From Muribaculaceae bacterium (GTDB taxonomy: Bacteria; Bacteroidota; Bacteroidia; Bacteroidales; Muribaculaceae): a DNA stretch of 38,262 nucleotides. Shown here piece by piece: positions 1-10,052 of the stretch. Each line of letters begins with the position of its first letter. Position 1 is the first letter of the stretch. The notes under the pieces are model-generated. The model made no database searches. It saw only the letters and a list, made by a program, of their open reading frames with translations, and had not been told where the DNA came from. The position numbers were made by a program, and so were the translations under genes. Location: the NCBI GenBank assembly GCA_017462345.1, contig JAFTRI010000001.1, positions 1 to 38,262 of the forward strand, written 5' to 3'.

Positions 1-89
1 AGGACATTGACATTGTTAACATGAAAAGGGCTGTGCCCGAACTGAGGACACCGCCCATGGTCAGTTATGGGGTTGTCGGGTCAGATTGA
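1..89 (+). CDS. C-terminal end of an unidentified protein (partial)
   Basis: The only frame open from the left edge (codons from base 3) gives 28 residues ending PPMVSYGVVGSD and a TGA at 87-89. The other two plus frames stop within the first 25 bases. The piece is too short to identify. It is called because it is open to the edge and is followed by a gene-poor stretch with a repeat, as expected after a gene end. A chance open frame of this length is possible. Confidence 0.35.
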   Translation, partial: DIDIVNMKRAVPELRTPPMVSYGVVGSD

Positions 90-121
90 TGTTTTCAGTG
101 TTTCTTACTTTGGGGATGGGA

Positions 122-166
122 GACCCTCTCCGGCACTGCGTGCCACCTCGCCCTCGTAGGGAGAGG
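122..166 (-). repeat. REP-like palindromic repeat, left-edge copy
   Basis: The minus strand of this segment reads as the same unit seen at 37479-37529: a hairpin with arms CCTCTCCCT / AGGG(A/C)GAGG, then a GTGGC-CGCAGTGCC block, then GGAGAGGGTC. It differs from the 37479 copy at only a few positions. It lies in a stretch (90-391) with no convincing gene; an overlapping 72-codon frame is judged spurious. A TATATTTG box at 229-236 could be a promoter for the gene at 392, but I see no good -33 box. Confidence 0.7.
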
Positions 167-391
167 ACTTGTCGCGCGGGCTTATTAAGAAAAATTGACG
201 TGGGGGTGAAAAGCCGGCATTTTATGTATATATTTGCGGTCGGATATTGGAAATTGTGGCTTATCGGTCAAAATCGCTTTGAGATAATCTCGAAATACAA
301 TTAACAGCTTTCTGTAAAACTTCAAATTTTGATGCGGTTGCCCTATGTGTTTAATAGTTTTTATTATAATTCAAAAATACAACGATACTCT

Positions 392-907
392 ATGAAAAAG
401 TTAGTCTTAGTTTTTGTATTGATGCTAATCGCGTCATCTATGCATAGCCAAACTCCTGCGCTATTTTTTGAATCTGCTGTACAAGATACAATAGGGTTCC
501 GTATAGATTCACTTCTAAAAAACTCAACTCGTAATTATGTTTTTTATGGCATAAGAGAATTCTCAAGTAAACCGAGAAAAGTGCTCTATTGTTACAAAGG
601 AGCAAATGAAGAGAAGCCGGATAGCGTAAAACTCATTGTTAGAGTAAAGACTATAATGGTTGGCGCAAATCCTGACTTAGAAATAGAAGGCACACCTCAT
701 TATGAAATAGAGCAGGTGGCAGGTCCTCTTTTAGACATTATGCCATTTTGGAATATAATAGATTCCCGTTCCCCAGAACATGTTTCTAAAGAGGGTGAAA
801 TTCAGGTTAAAATTCCAGACCCTGACCCCAAACGTGGTAATAGACACTATCGAATAAAAAGAGATAACTATAGCAAAGGTATATGGCTGCTTACTCGTAC
901 CTGGTAA
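392..907 (+). CDS. Small secreted protein of unknown function
   Basis: This is a 171-residue protein. The ATG at 392 is chosen over an in-frame ATG at 329 because it opens directly onto a signal peptide: MKK, a hydrophobic core of about 12 residues, then SMHSQ with probable cleavage after Gln20. The mature part is mixed in charge, with a K/D/P-rich C-terminal third and no family motif I recognise. It is flanked by the left-edge repeat and by a terminator hairpin at 932-962, so it is probably monocistronic. It is AT-rich compared with the housekeeping genes that follow, which could mean an accessory origin. A periplasmic or surface location is inferred from the signal peptide only. Confidence 0.7.
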   Translation: MKKLVLVFVLMLIASSMHSQTPALFFESAVQDTIGFRIDSLLKNSTRNYVFYGIREFSSKPRKVLYCYKGANEEKPDSVKLIVRVKTIMVGANPDLEIEGTPHYEIEQVAGPLLDIMPFWNIIDSRSPEHVSKEGEIQVKIPDPDPKRGNRHYRIKRDNYSKGIWLLTRTW

Positions 908-931
908 TTCCTTGCCTTTCCCCATATAGAT

Positions 932-962
932 AGGAGGGTGTCTCAAAATGAGGCATCCTCTT
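932..962 (+). terminator. Terminator hairpin, recurring family copy 1
   Basis: Arms GAGGGTGTCTC (934-944) and GAGGCATCCTC (950-960) pair over 11 positions with two G-U pairs around an AAAAT loop. The stem extends by two pairs and is followed by TTATTG. Its reverse complement matches the hairpin at 37554-37580 at 26 of 27 positions. It lies 25 bases after the stop of the secreted-protein gene. Confidence 0.75.
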
Positions 963-1031
963 ATTGTAGGAATTATGTTGTAAAAACAATTTTGCAGATG
1001 GGGAGAATGGGAAGAATTTGGGGTGAATATG

Positions 1032-1062
1032 GCTGAAATGTGGCGGGGATTGATTAATTTTG
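1032..1062 (+). promoter_or_regulatory. Promoter for lysS (Bacteroidetes -33/-7 type)
   Basis: A perfect -7 box TAATTTTG lies at 1055-1062, with GCTG at 1032-1035 (poor match to TTTG) 19 bases upstream. Transcription would start near 1067, giving a leader of about 20 bases before the ATG at 1090. This argues against the upstream in-frame start at 1060, which lies inside the promoter. Confidence 0.55.
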
Positions 1063-1089
1063 CAAATATTTGATAAACTGCATAGTGAT

Positions 1090-2823
1090 ATGAACTTACT
1101 TGAACTCAGCGAACAGGAGATAGTGCGTCGTGGCAGCCTCGACGAAATGCGGAAAATGGGAATCGACCCTTATCCCGCAGCAGAATATAAGGTTACCGGT
1201 CATACTGATGAGATAAAGGATAATTTCAGTGATGATGCCCCGCAGCGGGAAGTGAGTATTGCGGGACGTATCATGAGCCGCCGTATCATGGGCAAGGCCT
1301 CGTTTATCGAGATACAGGATGCCTGTGGAAGGATACAGGTGTACATAAGCCGCGATGACCTTTGTCCCGATGAGAATAAGGATCTGTACAATGTCGTGTT
1401 CAAGAAACTTCTGGATATAGGGGATTTTGTGGGGATAGAAGGATTTGTGTTCCGTACACAAATGGGAGAGATTACCGTGCATGCCCGCAGCCTGACGGTA
1501 CTGAGCAAGTCATTGCGCCCGTTGCCTATAGTAAAGGTTAAGGACGGAGTGACTTACGACGCGTTTGATGATCCTGAATTGCGTTACCGTCGCCGTTATG
1601 TCGATCTGGTAGTTAATGACGGAGTGAAGGATATTTTTATCAAGCGTACCAAGGTGTTCAATTCTATGCGCCAGTATTTCAATGAACATGGGTATATGGA
1701 GGTGGAGACTCCGATATTGCAGTCGATTCCCGGCGGGGCATCGGCTCGCCCGTTCATCACGCATCATAATGCGCTTGACATTCCGTTGTATCTCAGAATT
1801 GCCGACGAGTTGTATCTCAAACGATTGATTGTGGGCGGTTTTGAGGGTGTCTATGAGTTCTCCAAGAATTTCCGAAACGAGGGGATGGACCGTACTCACA
1901 ATCCGGAGTTTACATGTATGGAGATATATGTTTCGTACAAGGACTACAACTGGATGATGGAGTTCACCGAGAAAATGCTTGAAAAGATATGTCTTGATGT
2001 AAACGGTACCACCGAGGTAAAGGTCGGGGACAATGTGATAGATTTCAAAGCTCCGTACAAGCGTGTCACAATGACCGATGCCATCAAGGAGTTCACGGGT
2101 GTCGATATTACCGGCATGGATGAAGCGCAGTTGCGTGAAGTGTGCAAGACTCTGGATATTGAGGTTGATGAAAGCATGGGTAAAGGAAAGCTCATCGATG
2201 AGATATTCGGAGAAAAGTGTGAGGGTAACTATATCCAGCCAACATTCATCATCGACTATCCGATAGAGATGTCACCGCTCACCAAGCGTCATCGTAACAA
2301 TCCTGAGTTGACCGAACGTTTTGAACTTATGGTTAACGGAAAAGAACTTGCCAATGCCTATTCAGAACTTAATGACCCGATCGACCAGTATGAGCGGTTT
2401 GTAGAGCAGATGCGTCTCGGGGAGAAGGGTGATGACGAGGCGATGATTATCGACAAGGACTTTATACGTGCCCTTGAGTATGGGATGCCTCCTACTTCGG
2501 GCATGGGTATAGGGATGGATCGCCTGACGATGCTCATGACCGGCCAGACCACAATCCAGGAGGTGCTGCTTTTCCCGCAGATGCGTCCTGAAAAGACGCA
2601 ACGCCGCGACAGAGAATCGGCGTATGTGGCTATCGGCGTGCCTTCGGAATGGGTTGCCCCGTTACAGAAAGCCGGTGTGCTTACCGTGGATCAGCTCGGT
2701 GCAGTGGCATCGGCCGGCAAGCTTCATCAGGATCTTTGCGGAATAAACAAGAAATATAAGCTTGAGTTGAAGAATCCTACTGCCGATGAAGTGACCTGCT
2801 GGATCGATTCGGCCAAGAAATAA
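1090..2823 (+). CDS. lysS: Lysine--tRNA ligase, class II
   Basis: This cytoplasmic enzyme charges tRNA-Lys with lysine using ATP. The product is 577 residues. An N-terminal OB-fold anticodon-binding domain (about residues 55-160) precedes the class II catalytic core: motif 2 around residue 260 (FRNEGMDRTHNPEF) and motif 3 around residue 470 (GMGIGMDRL). After motif 3 and the MRPEK segment comes a tail of about 75 residues (PSEWV to TCWID), longer than in E. coli LysS and, as I recall, usual in Bacteroidales. The ATG at 1090 gives MNLLELSEQE, matching the usual family start, and fits the promoter at 1055-1062. It heads a same-strand run with gpsA and pgi. Confidence 0.97.
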   Translation: MNLLELSEQEIVRRGSLDEMRKMGIDPYPAAEYKVTGHTDEIKDNFSDDAPQREVSIAGRIMSRRIMGKASFIEIQDACGRIQVYISRDDLCPDENKDLYNVVFKKLLDIGDFVGIEGFVFRTQMGEITVHARSLTVLSKSLRPLPIVKVKDGVTYDAFDDPELRYRRRYVDLVVNDGVKDIFIKRTKVFNSMRQYFNEHGYMEVETPILQSIPGGASARPFITHHNALDIPLYLRIADELYLKRLIVGGFEGVYEFSKNFRNEGMDRTHNPEFTCMEIYVSYKDYNWMMEFTEKMLEKICLDVNGTTEVKVGDNVIDFKAPYKRVTMTDAIKEFTGVDITGMDEAQLREVCKTLDIEVDESMGKGKLIDEIFGEKCEGNYIQPTFIIDYPIEMSPLTKRHRNNPELTERFELMVNGKELANAYSELNDPIDQYERFVEQMRLGEKGDDEAMIIDKDFIRALEYGMPPTSGMGIGMDRLTMLMTGQTTIQEVLLFPQMRPEKTQRRDRESAYVAIGVPSEWVAPLQKAGVLTVDQLGAVASAGKLHQDLCGINKKYKLELKNPTADEVTCWIDSAKK

Positions 2824-2866
2824 AAGACTACACACCATACAAAGACAACCTCTTTTCAGAAACGCC

Positions 2867-3865
2867 ATGAATTTCCCCGGAAATATAGCTGTGATGGGTG
2901 GCGGTAGCTGGGCTACCGCCCTCGCCAAGCTTTTATTATACAACTGCGAGTCGATACTGTGGTATATGCGCAGGGATGACCGTATTGCCGACTTCAAGCG
3001 TCTCAGGCATAACCCCACATATCTGTCATCGGTTGAACTTGATATCGAACGCATAGAATTTTCTTCGGACATAAATGAGATATGCCGTCAGGCCGACACG
3101 TTGCTGATGGTAATGCCGTCGCCATATTTCAAATCGCATCTTGCCAAACTGACAGTCGATATAAGCGACAAGTACATTGTCTCGGCCGTAAAGGGGATTG
3201 TTCCTGACGAGAATGTAATCATATCGCAATATATGACTGAGAAATATGGTGTTGATCCGAATAAGATGCTTGTTATCAGTGGTCCGTGCCATGCTGAAGA
3301 AGTAGCTCTCGACCGGTTGTCGTTCCTGACAGTGGGCTGTCATGATCTTCCTCATGGTGAGGCTTTTGCCCGTTGTCTTGCCGGCAAGGCGATGAAAACA
3401 ATCACATCGACCGATGTTGACGGAATCGAGTATGCTGCGGTGCTAAAGAATGTGTATTCCATAGCGTCGGGAATTGTCCACGGATTAAAAGCGGGAGATA
3501 ACTTCTCGGCAATGCTCGTTTCCAATGCCCTTAGGGAAATGGAAAGATTCCTTAATGCGGCATGTCCAGGGCAGCGTCAGATATGCGACTCGGTGTATCT
3601 TGGCGACCTGCTTGTGACATCCTATTCCAAGTTCAGCCGCAATCATAATCTTGGGGCAATAATAGGGCGCGGGTATTCGGTGAAGACTGCCATGATGGAG
3701 ATGGAACAGACGGCTGAGGGGTATTATGGGACAAAGTGTATCCATGAAATAAATTCGACCCGTTATCAGGTGTCGATGCCTATCCTTGACGGGGTCTATG
3801 ACATTCTGTACCGCAATATGTCGCCTGAAAAGGTTATCAGCGCGATGTCGGAAACATTCATTTAA
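2867..3865 (+). CDS. gpsA: Glycerol-3-phosphate dehydrogenase [NAD(P)+]
   Basis: This enzyme reduces dihydroxyacetone phosphate to sn-glycerol-3-phosphate, the backbone for phospholipids. At 332 residues the length is typical. The N-terminal Rossmann fold carries the dinucleotide motif GGGSWATALA (from residue 11). SGPCHAEE lies near residue 137, and the catalytic-lysine segment AVLKNVYSIASG is near residue 194. The gene begins 43 bases after lysS and ends 33 bases before pgi on the same strand, with no terminator in either gap, so co-transcription is likely. Confidence 0.96.
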   Translation: MNFPGNIAVMGGGSWATALAKLLLYNCESILWYMRRDDRIADFKRLRHNPTYLSSVELDIERIEFSSDINEICRQADTLLMVMPSPYFKSHLAKLTVDISDKYIVSAVKGIVPDENVIISQYMTEKYGVDPNKMLVISGPCHAEEVALDRLSFLTVGCHDLPHGEAFARCLAGKAMKTITSTDVDGIEYAAVLKNVYSIASGIVHGLKAGDNFSAMLVSNALREMERFLNAACPGQRQICDSVYLGDLLVTSYSKFSRNHNLGAIIGRGYSVKTAMMEMEQTAEGYYGTKCIHEINSTRYQVSMPILDGVYDILYRNMSPEKVISAMSETFI

Positions 3866-3898
3866 TACAACCATTATATCATACAATCAGAAAATACA

Positions 3899-5242
3899 AT
3901 GAGACAGATTCAGATAAACATCAAAAACGCGCTCGGTGCTGTCACCGAAGCTGACATCAACGGTCTTGACGCTTCAGCCGCCAATGCGCTCGACAAGTTG
4001 CACACAGGTTCAGGAGCCGGAAACGATTTTCTGGGATGGCTTGACCTTCCGTCACGTACTCCGGCAGGACTTATCGACGACATACAGGCTACAGCCGTAT
4101 CGCTGCGTAATGACTGCGAGGCGGTTGTGGCGATAGGCATCGGTGGCAGTTATCTCGGGGCAAAGGCAGTGATAGAGGCACTGAGTGATTCTTTTGCGGC
4201 TTACCGTAATGGCAATGGTAACCCGCAGGTGCTTTTTGCGGGACAAAATATAGGTGAAGATTATCTTTATGAACTGCAAAGCTATCTGAAAGGTAAAAAA
4301 TTCGGAATAATCGTAATATCCAAGTCGGGAACAACTACCGAACCGGCAATCGCATTCCGCCTGCTCAAGGAGCAGCTTGAAAGCCAGCTCGGAAAAGCGG
4401 AAGCGTCAAAGCGTATAGTAGCGATCACCGATGCCAAGCGTGGGGCATTACGCCAACTTGCGACAGAGGAGGGTTACAAGACATTTGTGATTGAGGACAG
4501 TGTAGGCGGGCGTTTCTCGGTGTTAAGTCCTGTGGGGCTGCTTCCTATCGCGGTAGCAGGATATGACATCAAGGCATTGGTACAAGGGGCCGCCGACATG
4601 GAGAATGCGACGAAATGCCACTCTGCCGATAATATTGCCGAGGTTTATGCCAAAACACGCAATGCGCTTTATAATGCAGGAAAGAAAATAGAGATACTTG
4701 TCAACTATAATCCGAAGCTGCATTATTTCGGAGAGTGGTGGAAGCAGCTCTATGGGGAGAGTGAAGGTAAAGACCACAAGGGTATATTCCCCGCCGCTGT
4801 CGATAATTCCACGGATCTCCACTCGATGGGACAATGGATTCAGGACGGGGAGAGAACAATATTTGAAACAGTGCTGTCAGTTGAGACACAGGAACATGAA
4901 GTAGTAATCCCGAGTGATGAGGCTAATCTTGACGGGCTGAACTATATTGCCGGCAAGCGAGTGGATGAGGTGAACAAGATGGCTGAACTTGGAACACGTA
5001 TCGCGCATGTGGACGGCGGTGTCCCCAACTTGCGTATCACAATCCCTGCTTTAAAGGAGGAGTATCTCGGACAGCTGATATATTTCTTCGAGAAGGCGTG
5101 CGGAATCAGCGGGTATATCCTCGGTGTAAATCCGTTTAACCAACCGGGAGTCGAGGATTACAAACGCAATATGTTTGCCCTGCTTGCCAAGCCCGGTTAC
5201 GAAAAAGAAACGGAGTCAATCAAGTCGAGAATCGAAGGCTGA
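3899..5242 (+). CDS. pgi: Glucose-6-phosphate isomerase
   Basis: This glycolytic and gluconeogenic enzyme interconverts glucose-6-phosphate and fructose-6-phosphate in the cytoplasm. The product is 447 residues, the short form common in Bacteroidetes and Firmicutes. Visible motifs are [11 protein letters not shown] (near residue 79), the sugar-phosphate-binding SKSGTTTEP (near 140), the catalytic region [18 protein letters not shown] (near 277), and the C-terminal lysine segment [12 protein letters not shown] (near 420). It follows gpsA by 33 bases; mutS starts 51 bases downstream. Confidence 0.97.
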   Translation: MRQIQINIKNALGAVTEADINGLDASAANALDKLHTGSGAGNDFLGWLDLPSRTPAGLIDDIQATAVSLRNDCEAVVAIGIGGSYLGAKAVIEALSDSFAAYRNGNGNPQVLFAGQNIGEDYLYELQSYLKGKKFGIIVISKSGTTTEPAIAFRLLKEQLESQLGKAEASKRIVAITDAKRGALRQLATEEGYKTFVIEDSVGGRFSVLSPVGLLPIAVAGYDIKALVQGAADMENATKCHSADNIAEVYAKTRNALYNAGKKIEILVNYNPKLHYFGEWWKQLYGESEGKDHKGIFPAAVDNSTDLHSMGQWIQDGERTIFETVLSVETQEHEVVIPSDEANLDGLNYIAGKRVDEVNKMAELGTRIAHVDGGVPNLRITIPALKEEYLGQLIYFFEKACGISGYILGVNPFNQPGVEDYKRNMFALLAKPGYEKETESIKSRIEG

Positions 5243-5293
5243 CGGGTATCGCAGGCACGCTGACGACAGTATAAAAATACCAAATTCCGGATT

Positions 5294-7909
5294 GTGGCGA
5301 AAACAATAGTAGAAACCCCGTTGATGAAGCAGTATATCGAGATGAAGCAGAAACATCCCGATGCCATTCTGCTTTTCAGGGTGGGGGACTTCTATGAGAC
5401 ATTCTCTGACGACGCCATTGCCTCTTCGGAAATTCTCGGCATAACCCTTACCCGTCGTGCCAACGGAGCTGCTCAGTTTGTAGAACTTGCCGGGTTTCCT
5501 CATCATGCTCTCGATACTTATCTGCCCAAGCTTGTGCGTGCCGGGAAGCGCGTCGCGATATGTGAACAGCTTGAAGATCCGAAACTGACAAAGAAACTTG
5601 TAAAGCGTGGGATTACCGAGCTGGTCACTCCGGGAGTATCGATAAATGACAATATACTGAACCATCGGGAGAATAACTTCGTTGCTGCAGTGCACTTCAC
5701 GCGCACGGTGTGTGGCGTGTCTTTCCTTGATATCAGTACCGGGGAATTTCTTACAGCAGAGGGCAGTATCGACTATATCGACAAACTGTTGGGAAATTTT
5801 GCTCCTAAAGAGCTTCTTGTGGAGCGCGGTAATCGTTCCAAGGTAGAGGAGTCGTTCTCGACCCGTTATTTCACATTTGAGCTTGACGACTGGATTTTTA
5901 CTGAAGATGCGGCCATGGACCGGTTGCTGAAGCAATTTGAGATGAGTAATCTCAAGGGTTTCGGAATCCACCGTATGACTTCAGCAATCATCGCCTCGGG
6001 AGCGATACTGCATTATCTCGATATAACCCAACATACACAGATAAGCCACATCAACCGGCTGTCACGCATAGAAGAGGACCGTTATGTGAGGCTTGACAAG
6101 TTTACGGTACGGAATCTGGAACTTATCGACAGTATGGGAGATGAGGGAAAGAGCCTGCTTGATGTCATCGACCGAACTGTAAGCCCGATGGGAGCAAGGC
6201 TGTTGCGCAGGTGGGTGCTGTTCCCGCTCAAGGAGGTCAAGACAATCAACGACCGTCTTGACGTGGTAGAATATTTTTTCCGTCATCCAGAAGAGCGGGA
6301 AACATTGAAAAATGCGCTTGAGCAGATCGGGGACTTGGAGCGTCTTATCTCGAAAGTTGCCGTTGGGCGTATCACTCCCCGAGAGGTTGTGCAACTGCGC
6401 AATGCACTTACCGCGATAGAGCCGATAAAGAACCTGTGCAGCGGTTCAGAACAGGAAGCGTTGCATGCGATAGGCGAGCAGCTTAATCCGTGTGTGTCGA
6501 TGCGGGACCGGATAGCCCGCGAAATAGTGGACGATGCCCCGACAGCAACCAATAAGGGTACGGTAATAAGAGCCGGTGTGGATGCCGAGCTTGACGAGTT
6601 GCGGGAGATTGCGTTCCAAGGCAAGGATTATCTGATGAGAATCCAAGCGAGAGAAAGTGAAGCGACAGGAATACCGTCGCTGAAAGTGGGGTACAATAAT
6701 GTGTTCGGCTACTATATCGAGGTGACGAACTCCCATAAGAGCAAAGTCCCGTCGGAGTGGATACGCAAACAGACGCTTGTCAATGCGGAACGGTATATCA
6801 CTCAGGAACTGAAAGAGTATGAAGAGAAAATACTCGGGGCACAGGAACGGATACTCATTATAGAGACACGGCTCTATAATGATCTTGTGGCACGTCTTGC
6901 CGAATATATCCCTGCCATACAGCTTGACGCCTCGCTTGTGGCCCGCCTTGACTGCCTCACGGCGTTTACGCGTGTGGCAATGGAAAACCATTATAACCGT
7001 CCTGTTATCGATGACTCGTTGACAATCGATATTGTCGAAGGCCGTCATCCGGTGATTGAAAAAGAACTTCCGGCGGGCGAACCGTATATAACAAATTCCG
7101 TATCATTGTCCAATAACGGTACACAGGTGATGATGATCACCGGGCCTAACATGTCGGGTAAGTCGGCGTTGTTGAGACAGACAGCGTTGAATGTGCTCAT
7201 GGCTCAGATAGGGTGTTTCGTTGCAGCAGAAAGTGCACGTATAGGAGTTGTCGACAAGATATTTACCCGTGTCGGAGCGTCGGACAATATCTCTCTTGGC
7301 GAGTCGACATTCATGGTGGAGATGAATGAAGCGGCTTCGATACTCAACAATATGAGCGAACGCAGCCTCATTCTTTTTGACGAATTGGGACGAGGGACAT
7401 CTACTTATGACGGCATTTCCATTGCATGGGCGATTGTGGAGCATATCCATGAATATGGGAATATGCGGCCGAAAACATTGTTTGCCACGCACTATCATGA
7501 GCTTAATGAGATGGAGAAGAGCTATTCAAGGGTGGTCAACTATAATGTGTCGGTGAAAGAGATAAACGGCAAAGTCGTGTTCCTGCGCAAACTTGCCCGC
7601 GGAGGCAGTGAGCACAGTTTCGGTATTCATGTGGCCAAGCTGGCCGGAATGCCACCATCTATAGTCCAACGTGCCGACGAAGTGTTGCGGCATCTTGAAA
7701 CAAATAACCGCAAGGAATCGATAGGGAAAGACCTTGGAGATGTTGCCGAGCAACGAAGCGGGATGCAGTTGTCGTTTTTCCAGCTTGATGATCCGGTTCT
7801 CAGTCAGGTGCGGGATGAGATTCTTGATCTTGACATAAATAATCTTACTCCAATGTCGGCTCTCAACAAATTGCATGATATAAAGAAAATCATAACAGGT
7901 AAGGACTGA
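5294..7909 (+). CDS. mutS: DNA mismatch repair protein MutS
   Basis: MutS binds base mismatches and small loops in newly replicated DNA and starts methyl-independent repair with MutL. The 871-residue product has the mismatch-wedge motif FYE near residue 34 (GDFYETF), connector and lever domains, a Walker A site [11 protein letters not shown] near residue 616, and Walker B with signature ([16 protein letters not shown]) near residue 692. The start is a GTG at 5294 giving [14 protein letters not shown], which lines up with the usual MutS N-terminus; no in-frame ATG lies nearer. It is full-length and intact, so the A9 run in fprA is not explained by an obviously broken mutS. Confidence 0.96.
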   Translation: MAKTIVETPLMKQYIEMKQKHPDAILLFRVGDFYETFSDDAIASSEILGITLTRRANGAAQFVELAGFPHHALDTYLPKLVRAGKRVAICEQLEDPKLTKKLVKRGITELVTPGVSINDNILNHRENNFVAAVHFTRTVCGVSFLDISTGEFLTAEGSIDYIDKLLGNFAPKELLVERGNRSKVEESFSTRYFTFELDDWIFTEDAAMDRLLKQFEMSNLKGFGIHRMTSAIIASGAILHYLDITQHTQISHINRLSRIEEDRYVRLDKFTVRNLELIDSMGDEGKSLLDVIDRTVSPMGARLLRRWVLFPLKEVKTINDRLDVVEYFFRHPEERETLKNALEQIGDLERLISKVAVGRITPREVVQLRNALTAIEPIKNLCSGSEQEALHAIGEQLNPCVSMRDRIAREIVDDAPTATNKGTVIRAGVDAELDELREIAFQGKDYLMRIQARESEATGIPSLKVGYNNVFGYYIEVTNSHKSKVPSEWIRKQTLVNAERYITQELKEYEEKILGAQERILIIETRLYNDLVARLAEYIPAIQLDASLVARLDCLTAFTRVAMENHYNRPVIDDSLTIDIVEGRHPVIEKELPAGEPYITNSVSLSNNGTQVMMITGPNMSGKSALLRQTALNVLMAQIGCFVAAESARIGVVDKIFTRVGASDNISLGESTFMVEMNEAASILNNMSERSLILFDELGRGTSTYDGISIAWAIVEHIHEYGNMRPKTLFATHYHELNEMEKSYSRVVNYNVSVKEINGKVVFLRKLARGGSEHSFGIHVAKLAGMPPSIVQRADEVLRHLETNNRKESIGKDLGDVAEQRSGMQLSFFQLDDPVLSQVRDEILDLDINNLTPMSALNKLHDIKKIITGKD

Positions 7910-7954
7910 TGTCCCTTACACAAAATTGTAAAAATCAAAAACATAATAATATAT

Positions 7955-8530
7955 ATGGAAAGAATAGAAGCCGGAAAATACGTAGAACTCGGATACGATC
8001 TCTACGAAGTGGCTGCAGACGGTAGCCAGAAACTTGTACATCAGACTGACAGCAGTGACCCGGAAAAAATAGTGTTCGGCGTGACACGCGGAATGATAGT
8101 CCCTCTTGAAAAAGCTATCGAAGGACTTGAAGCAGGAGGGAGCTTTGACCTTATAGTAAAAGCCGCTGATGCTTTCGGCCCTCATGATCCGGAACAGGTT
8201 GCGGAACTCGACCGTGAGATATTCGAAGTCGACGGCAAGTTTGACGAAGAACATATAAAGGCCGGGGCTGTAGTCCCTATGATGACAGCCGACGGTTATC
8301 GTATTAACGGGCTTGTCACATCGGTAAGCCTTCAGAAGGTGACAATGGATTTCAATCATCCTCTTGCCGGCAAGGATGTGCGGTTTGCCGGTAAAATCAT
8401 TGCAGTGCGTGATGCGACAGCCGAAGAGCTTCAGCCCGAACACGGCTGTGGATGTGGTTGCGGTTGTCATGATGACGGTTGCGGGGACGATTGCGGCTGT
8501 TCGGGAGACCACTGTGGCGGTTGCCACTAA
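7955..8530 (+). CDS. slyD: FKBP-type peptidyl-prolyl isomerase, SlyD-like, metal-binding tail
   Basis: This cytoplasmic folding helper catalyses prolyl cis-trans isomerisation and has chaperone activity through an inserted flap (IF) domain. The 191 residues comprise an FKBP half at the N-terminus (VFGVTRGMIVPLEKAIEGL), the IF insertion (about 70-120), the return of the FKBP fold (NHPLAGKDVRFAGKI), and a last 30 residues with nine cysteines and four histidines (CGCGCGCH and DCGCSGDHCGGCH blocks). In the family such tails bind nickel or other soft metals. The gene is 45 bases after mutS and 23 bases before the rRNA methyltransferase gene. Confidence 0.92.
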   Translation: MERIEAGKYVELGYDLYEVAADGSQKLVHQTDSSDPEKIVFGVTRGMIVPLEKAIEGLEAGGSFDLIVKAADAFGPHDPEQVAELDREIFEVDGKFDEEHIKAGAVVPMMTADGYRINGLVTSVSLQKVTMDFNHPLAGKDVRFAGKIIAVRDATAEELQPEHGCGCGCGCHDDGCGDDCGCSGDHCGGCH

Positions 8531-8553
8531 TGTGTAAGTGACGGTATCGCACT

Positions 8554-9954
8554 ATGGGAATCCCGCAGGAATTTGTCGCGCAGATAAGGAGCTATGACAG
8601 CCGGCTGCTTGACGGGCTGGTAGAGGCACTTTCCTTGCCACCGGCAGTGTCGGTGAGGTGCAATACGCGGAAGGGTATATCCCGGCCGGCGAGTAGGCGC
8701 GGTGTTGCGTGGTGTGATGCGGGGTTTTATCTTGAAGACCGGGAACAATTCACATTCGACCCGGCGATGCATCAGGGATTGTATTATGTTCAGGATGCTT
8801 CGTCGATGATAATCGGTCATATAGTGAAGCGTCTGACGTCGGGAGGACATAGCCCCATCCGCTATCTTGATGCATGTGCGGCACCCGGAGGGAAGACCAC
8901 TGCCGCGATAGACGCATTACCTGCCGGCTCGCTTGTGGTAGCCAATGAGTATAACCCATCGCGGGCATCGGTGTTGCGGGAGAATATCATCAAATGGGGG
9001 TATCCGTCGTGTGTCGTATGTCGAGGCGATACTGCAAAATTCAGGAGCATACCCGACTTCTTTGATATTGTGGCGGCTGATGTGCCGTGTTCGGGAGAGG
9101 GAATGTTCCGTAAAGATGAGGATGCTGTATCCCAATGGAGTCCGTCGCTTGTCGACGAATGCGTGTCGAGGCAACGCGAAATAATAGATAACCTTTGGGA
9201 AACATTGCGCCCCGGAGGTTATTTTATTTACAGTACCTGTACCTTTAATCGTAAAGAGAATGAGGAAACGGTAGAGTACATCAGCCGGATGTATGGTGCC
9301 GAGAGTATTGACCTGTCACTGCCGGAAACATGGAATATCGCTCCTGGAATAGATACAGGAGTGAAATGCAGTCGTTTCATGCCTCACCGTACCGATGGAG
9401 AGGGACTGTTTGTGGCTGTGCTGCGAAAGCCGGATGATTGTACGGCAAGCTCCCGTCAACCGCGAAAGGGAAAAACCGGAGCAAAACCGGATAATAGGGT
9501 TTTGTCCCAACTACAGACTGTCCGTTCATGGGTAGATGGCTGTGATGTTGACATAAACGTGTCGGATAGGGGCATTATCACGGTGTTCCCAAAGGAACAT
9601 GCTGTTGCCATTCAACTGCTGTCATCGACCCTTGATGTAACCCATGCCGGTGTTACCGCAGGAATGATCAAGGGCAGGGATCTTGTCCCCTCCCAATCGC
9701 TGGCGTTGTCGACAATGCTACATCCTGCGGCATTCCATCGCTGTGAACTGGATTACCGCACGGCAATTGCGTATCTCAGGCATGAAGCTATTGTATTGCC
9801 GGAAGATACGCCTCGCGGCTATGTGGCTGTAACTTACAATGACTATCCGTTAGGTTTTGTCAAGAATATAGGCAATCGTGCCAATAACCTTTATCCGCCG
9901 GAATGGCGCATCCTTTCATCGCATATTCCCGAGGAGATTCCTTCGGTAATATAA
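8554..9954 (+). CDS. rRNA cytosine-C5 methyltransferase, NOL1/NOP2/Sun family (RsmF/RsmB-like)
   Basis: The product is predicted to methylate cytosine C5 in ribosomal RNA from S-adenosylmethionine. Over 466 residues it shows the SAM-binding motif LDACAAPGGKT (near residue 104), motif IV ADVPCSGEGMFRKD (near 175) with the Pro-Cys pair that releases product, and motif VI YSTCTFNRKENEE (near 226) with the catalytic Thr-Cys. The C-terminal third ends in GFVKNIGNRANNLYP, resembling the RNA-binding C-terminus of RsmF-type enzymes. The family is certain; the exact target (for example 16S C1407) cannot be read from the sequence. It is the last gene of the run from lysS. Confidence 0.9.
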   Translation: MGIPQEFVAQIRSYDSRLLDGLVEALSLPPAVSVRCNTRKGISRPASRRGVAWCDAGFYLEDREQFTFDPAMHQGLYYVQDASSMIIGHIVKRLTSGGHSPIRYLDACAAPGGKTTAAIDALPAGSLVVANEYNPSRASVLRENIIKWGYPSCVVCRGDTAKFRSIPDFFDIVAADVPCSGEGMFRKDEDAVSQWSPSLVDECVSRQREIIDNLWETLRPGGYFIYSTCTFNRKENEETVEYISRMYGAESIDLSLPETWNIAPGIDTGVKCSRFMPHRTDGEGLFVAVLRKPDDCTASSRQPRKGKTGAKPDNRVLSQLQTVRSWVDGCDVDINVSDRGIITVFPKEHAVAIQLLSSTLDVTHAGVTAGMIKGRDLVPSQSLALSTMLHPAAFHRCELDYRTAIAYLRHEAIVLPEDTPRGYVAVTYNDYPLGFVKNIGNRANNLYPPEWRILSSHIPEEIPSVI

Positions 9955-10052
9955 ATTTTGTAACTTTGTGAAAGAAAATAACACTATAACCCCATAACAG
10001 TAAATACAATAGAACAGAATTAGTTTGAATAACGACATATAAAGGATTTTTG

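Noticed and set aside
86-304. 72-codon frame across the left-edge repeat
   Set aside because: It runs straight through the REP-like palindrome, has repeat-derived Arg/Pro-rich sequence, and lacks a signal or domain.
5216-5971. 251-codon frame antisense to mutS
   Set aside because: mutS is full-length and motif-complete on the other strand; the antisense product has no recognisable features.
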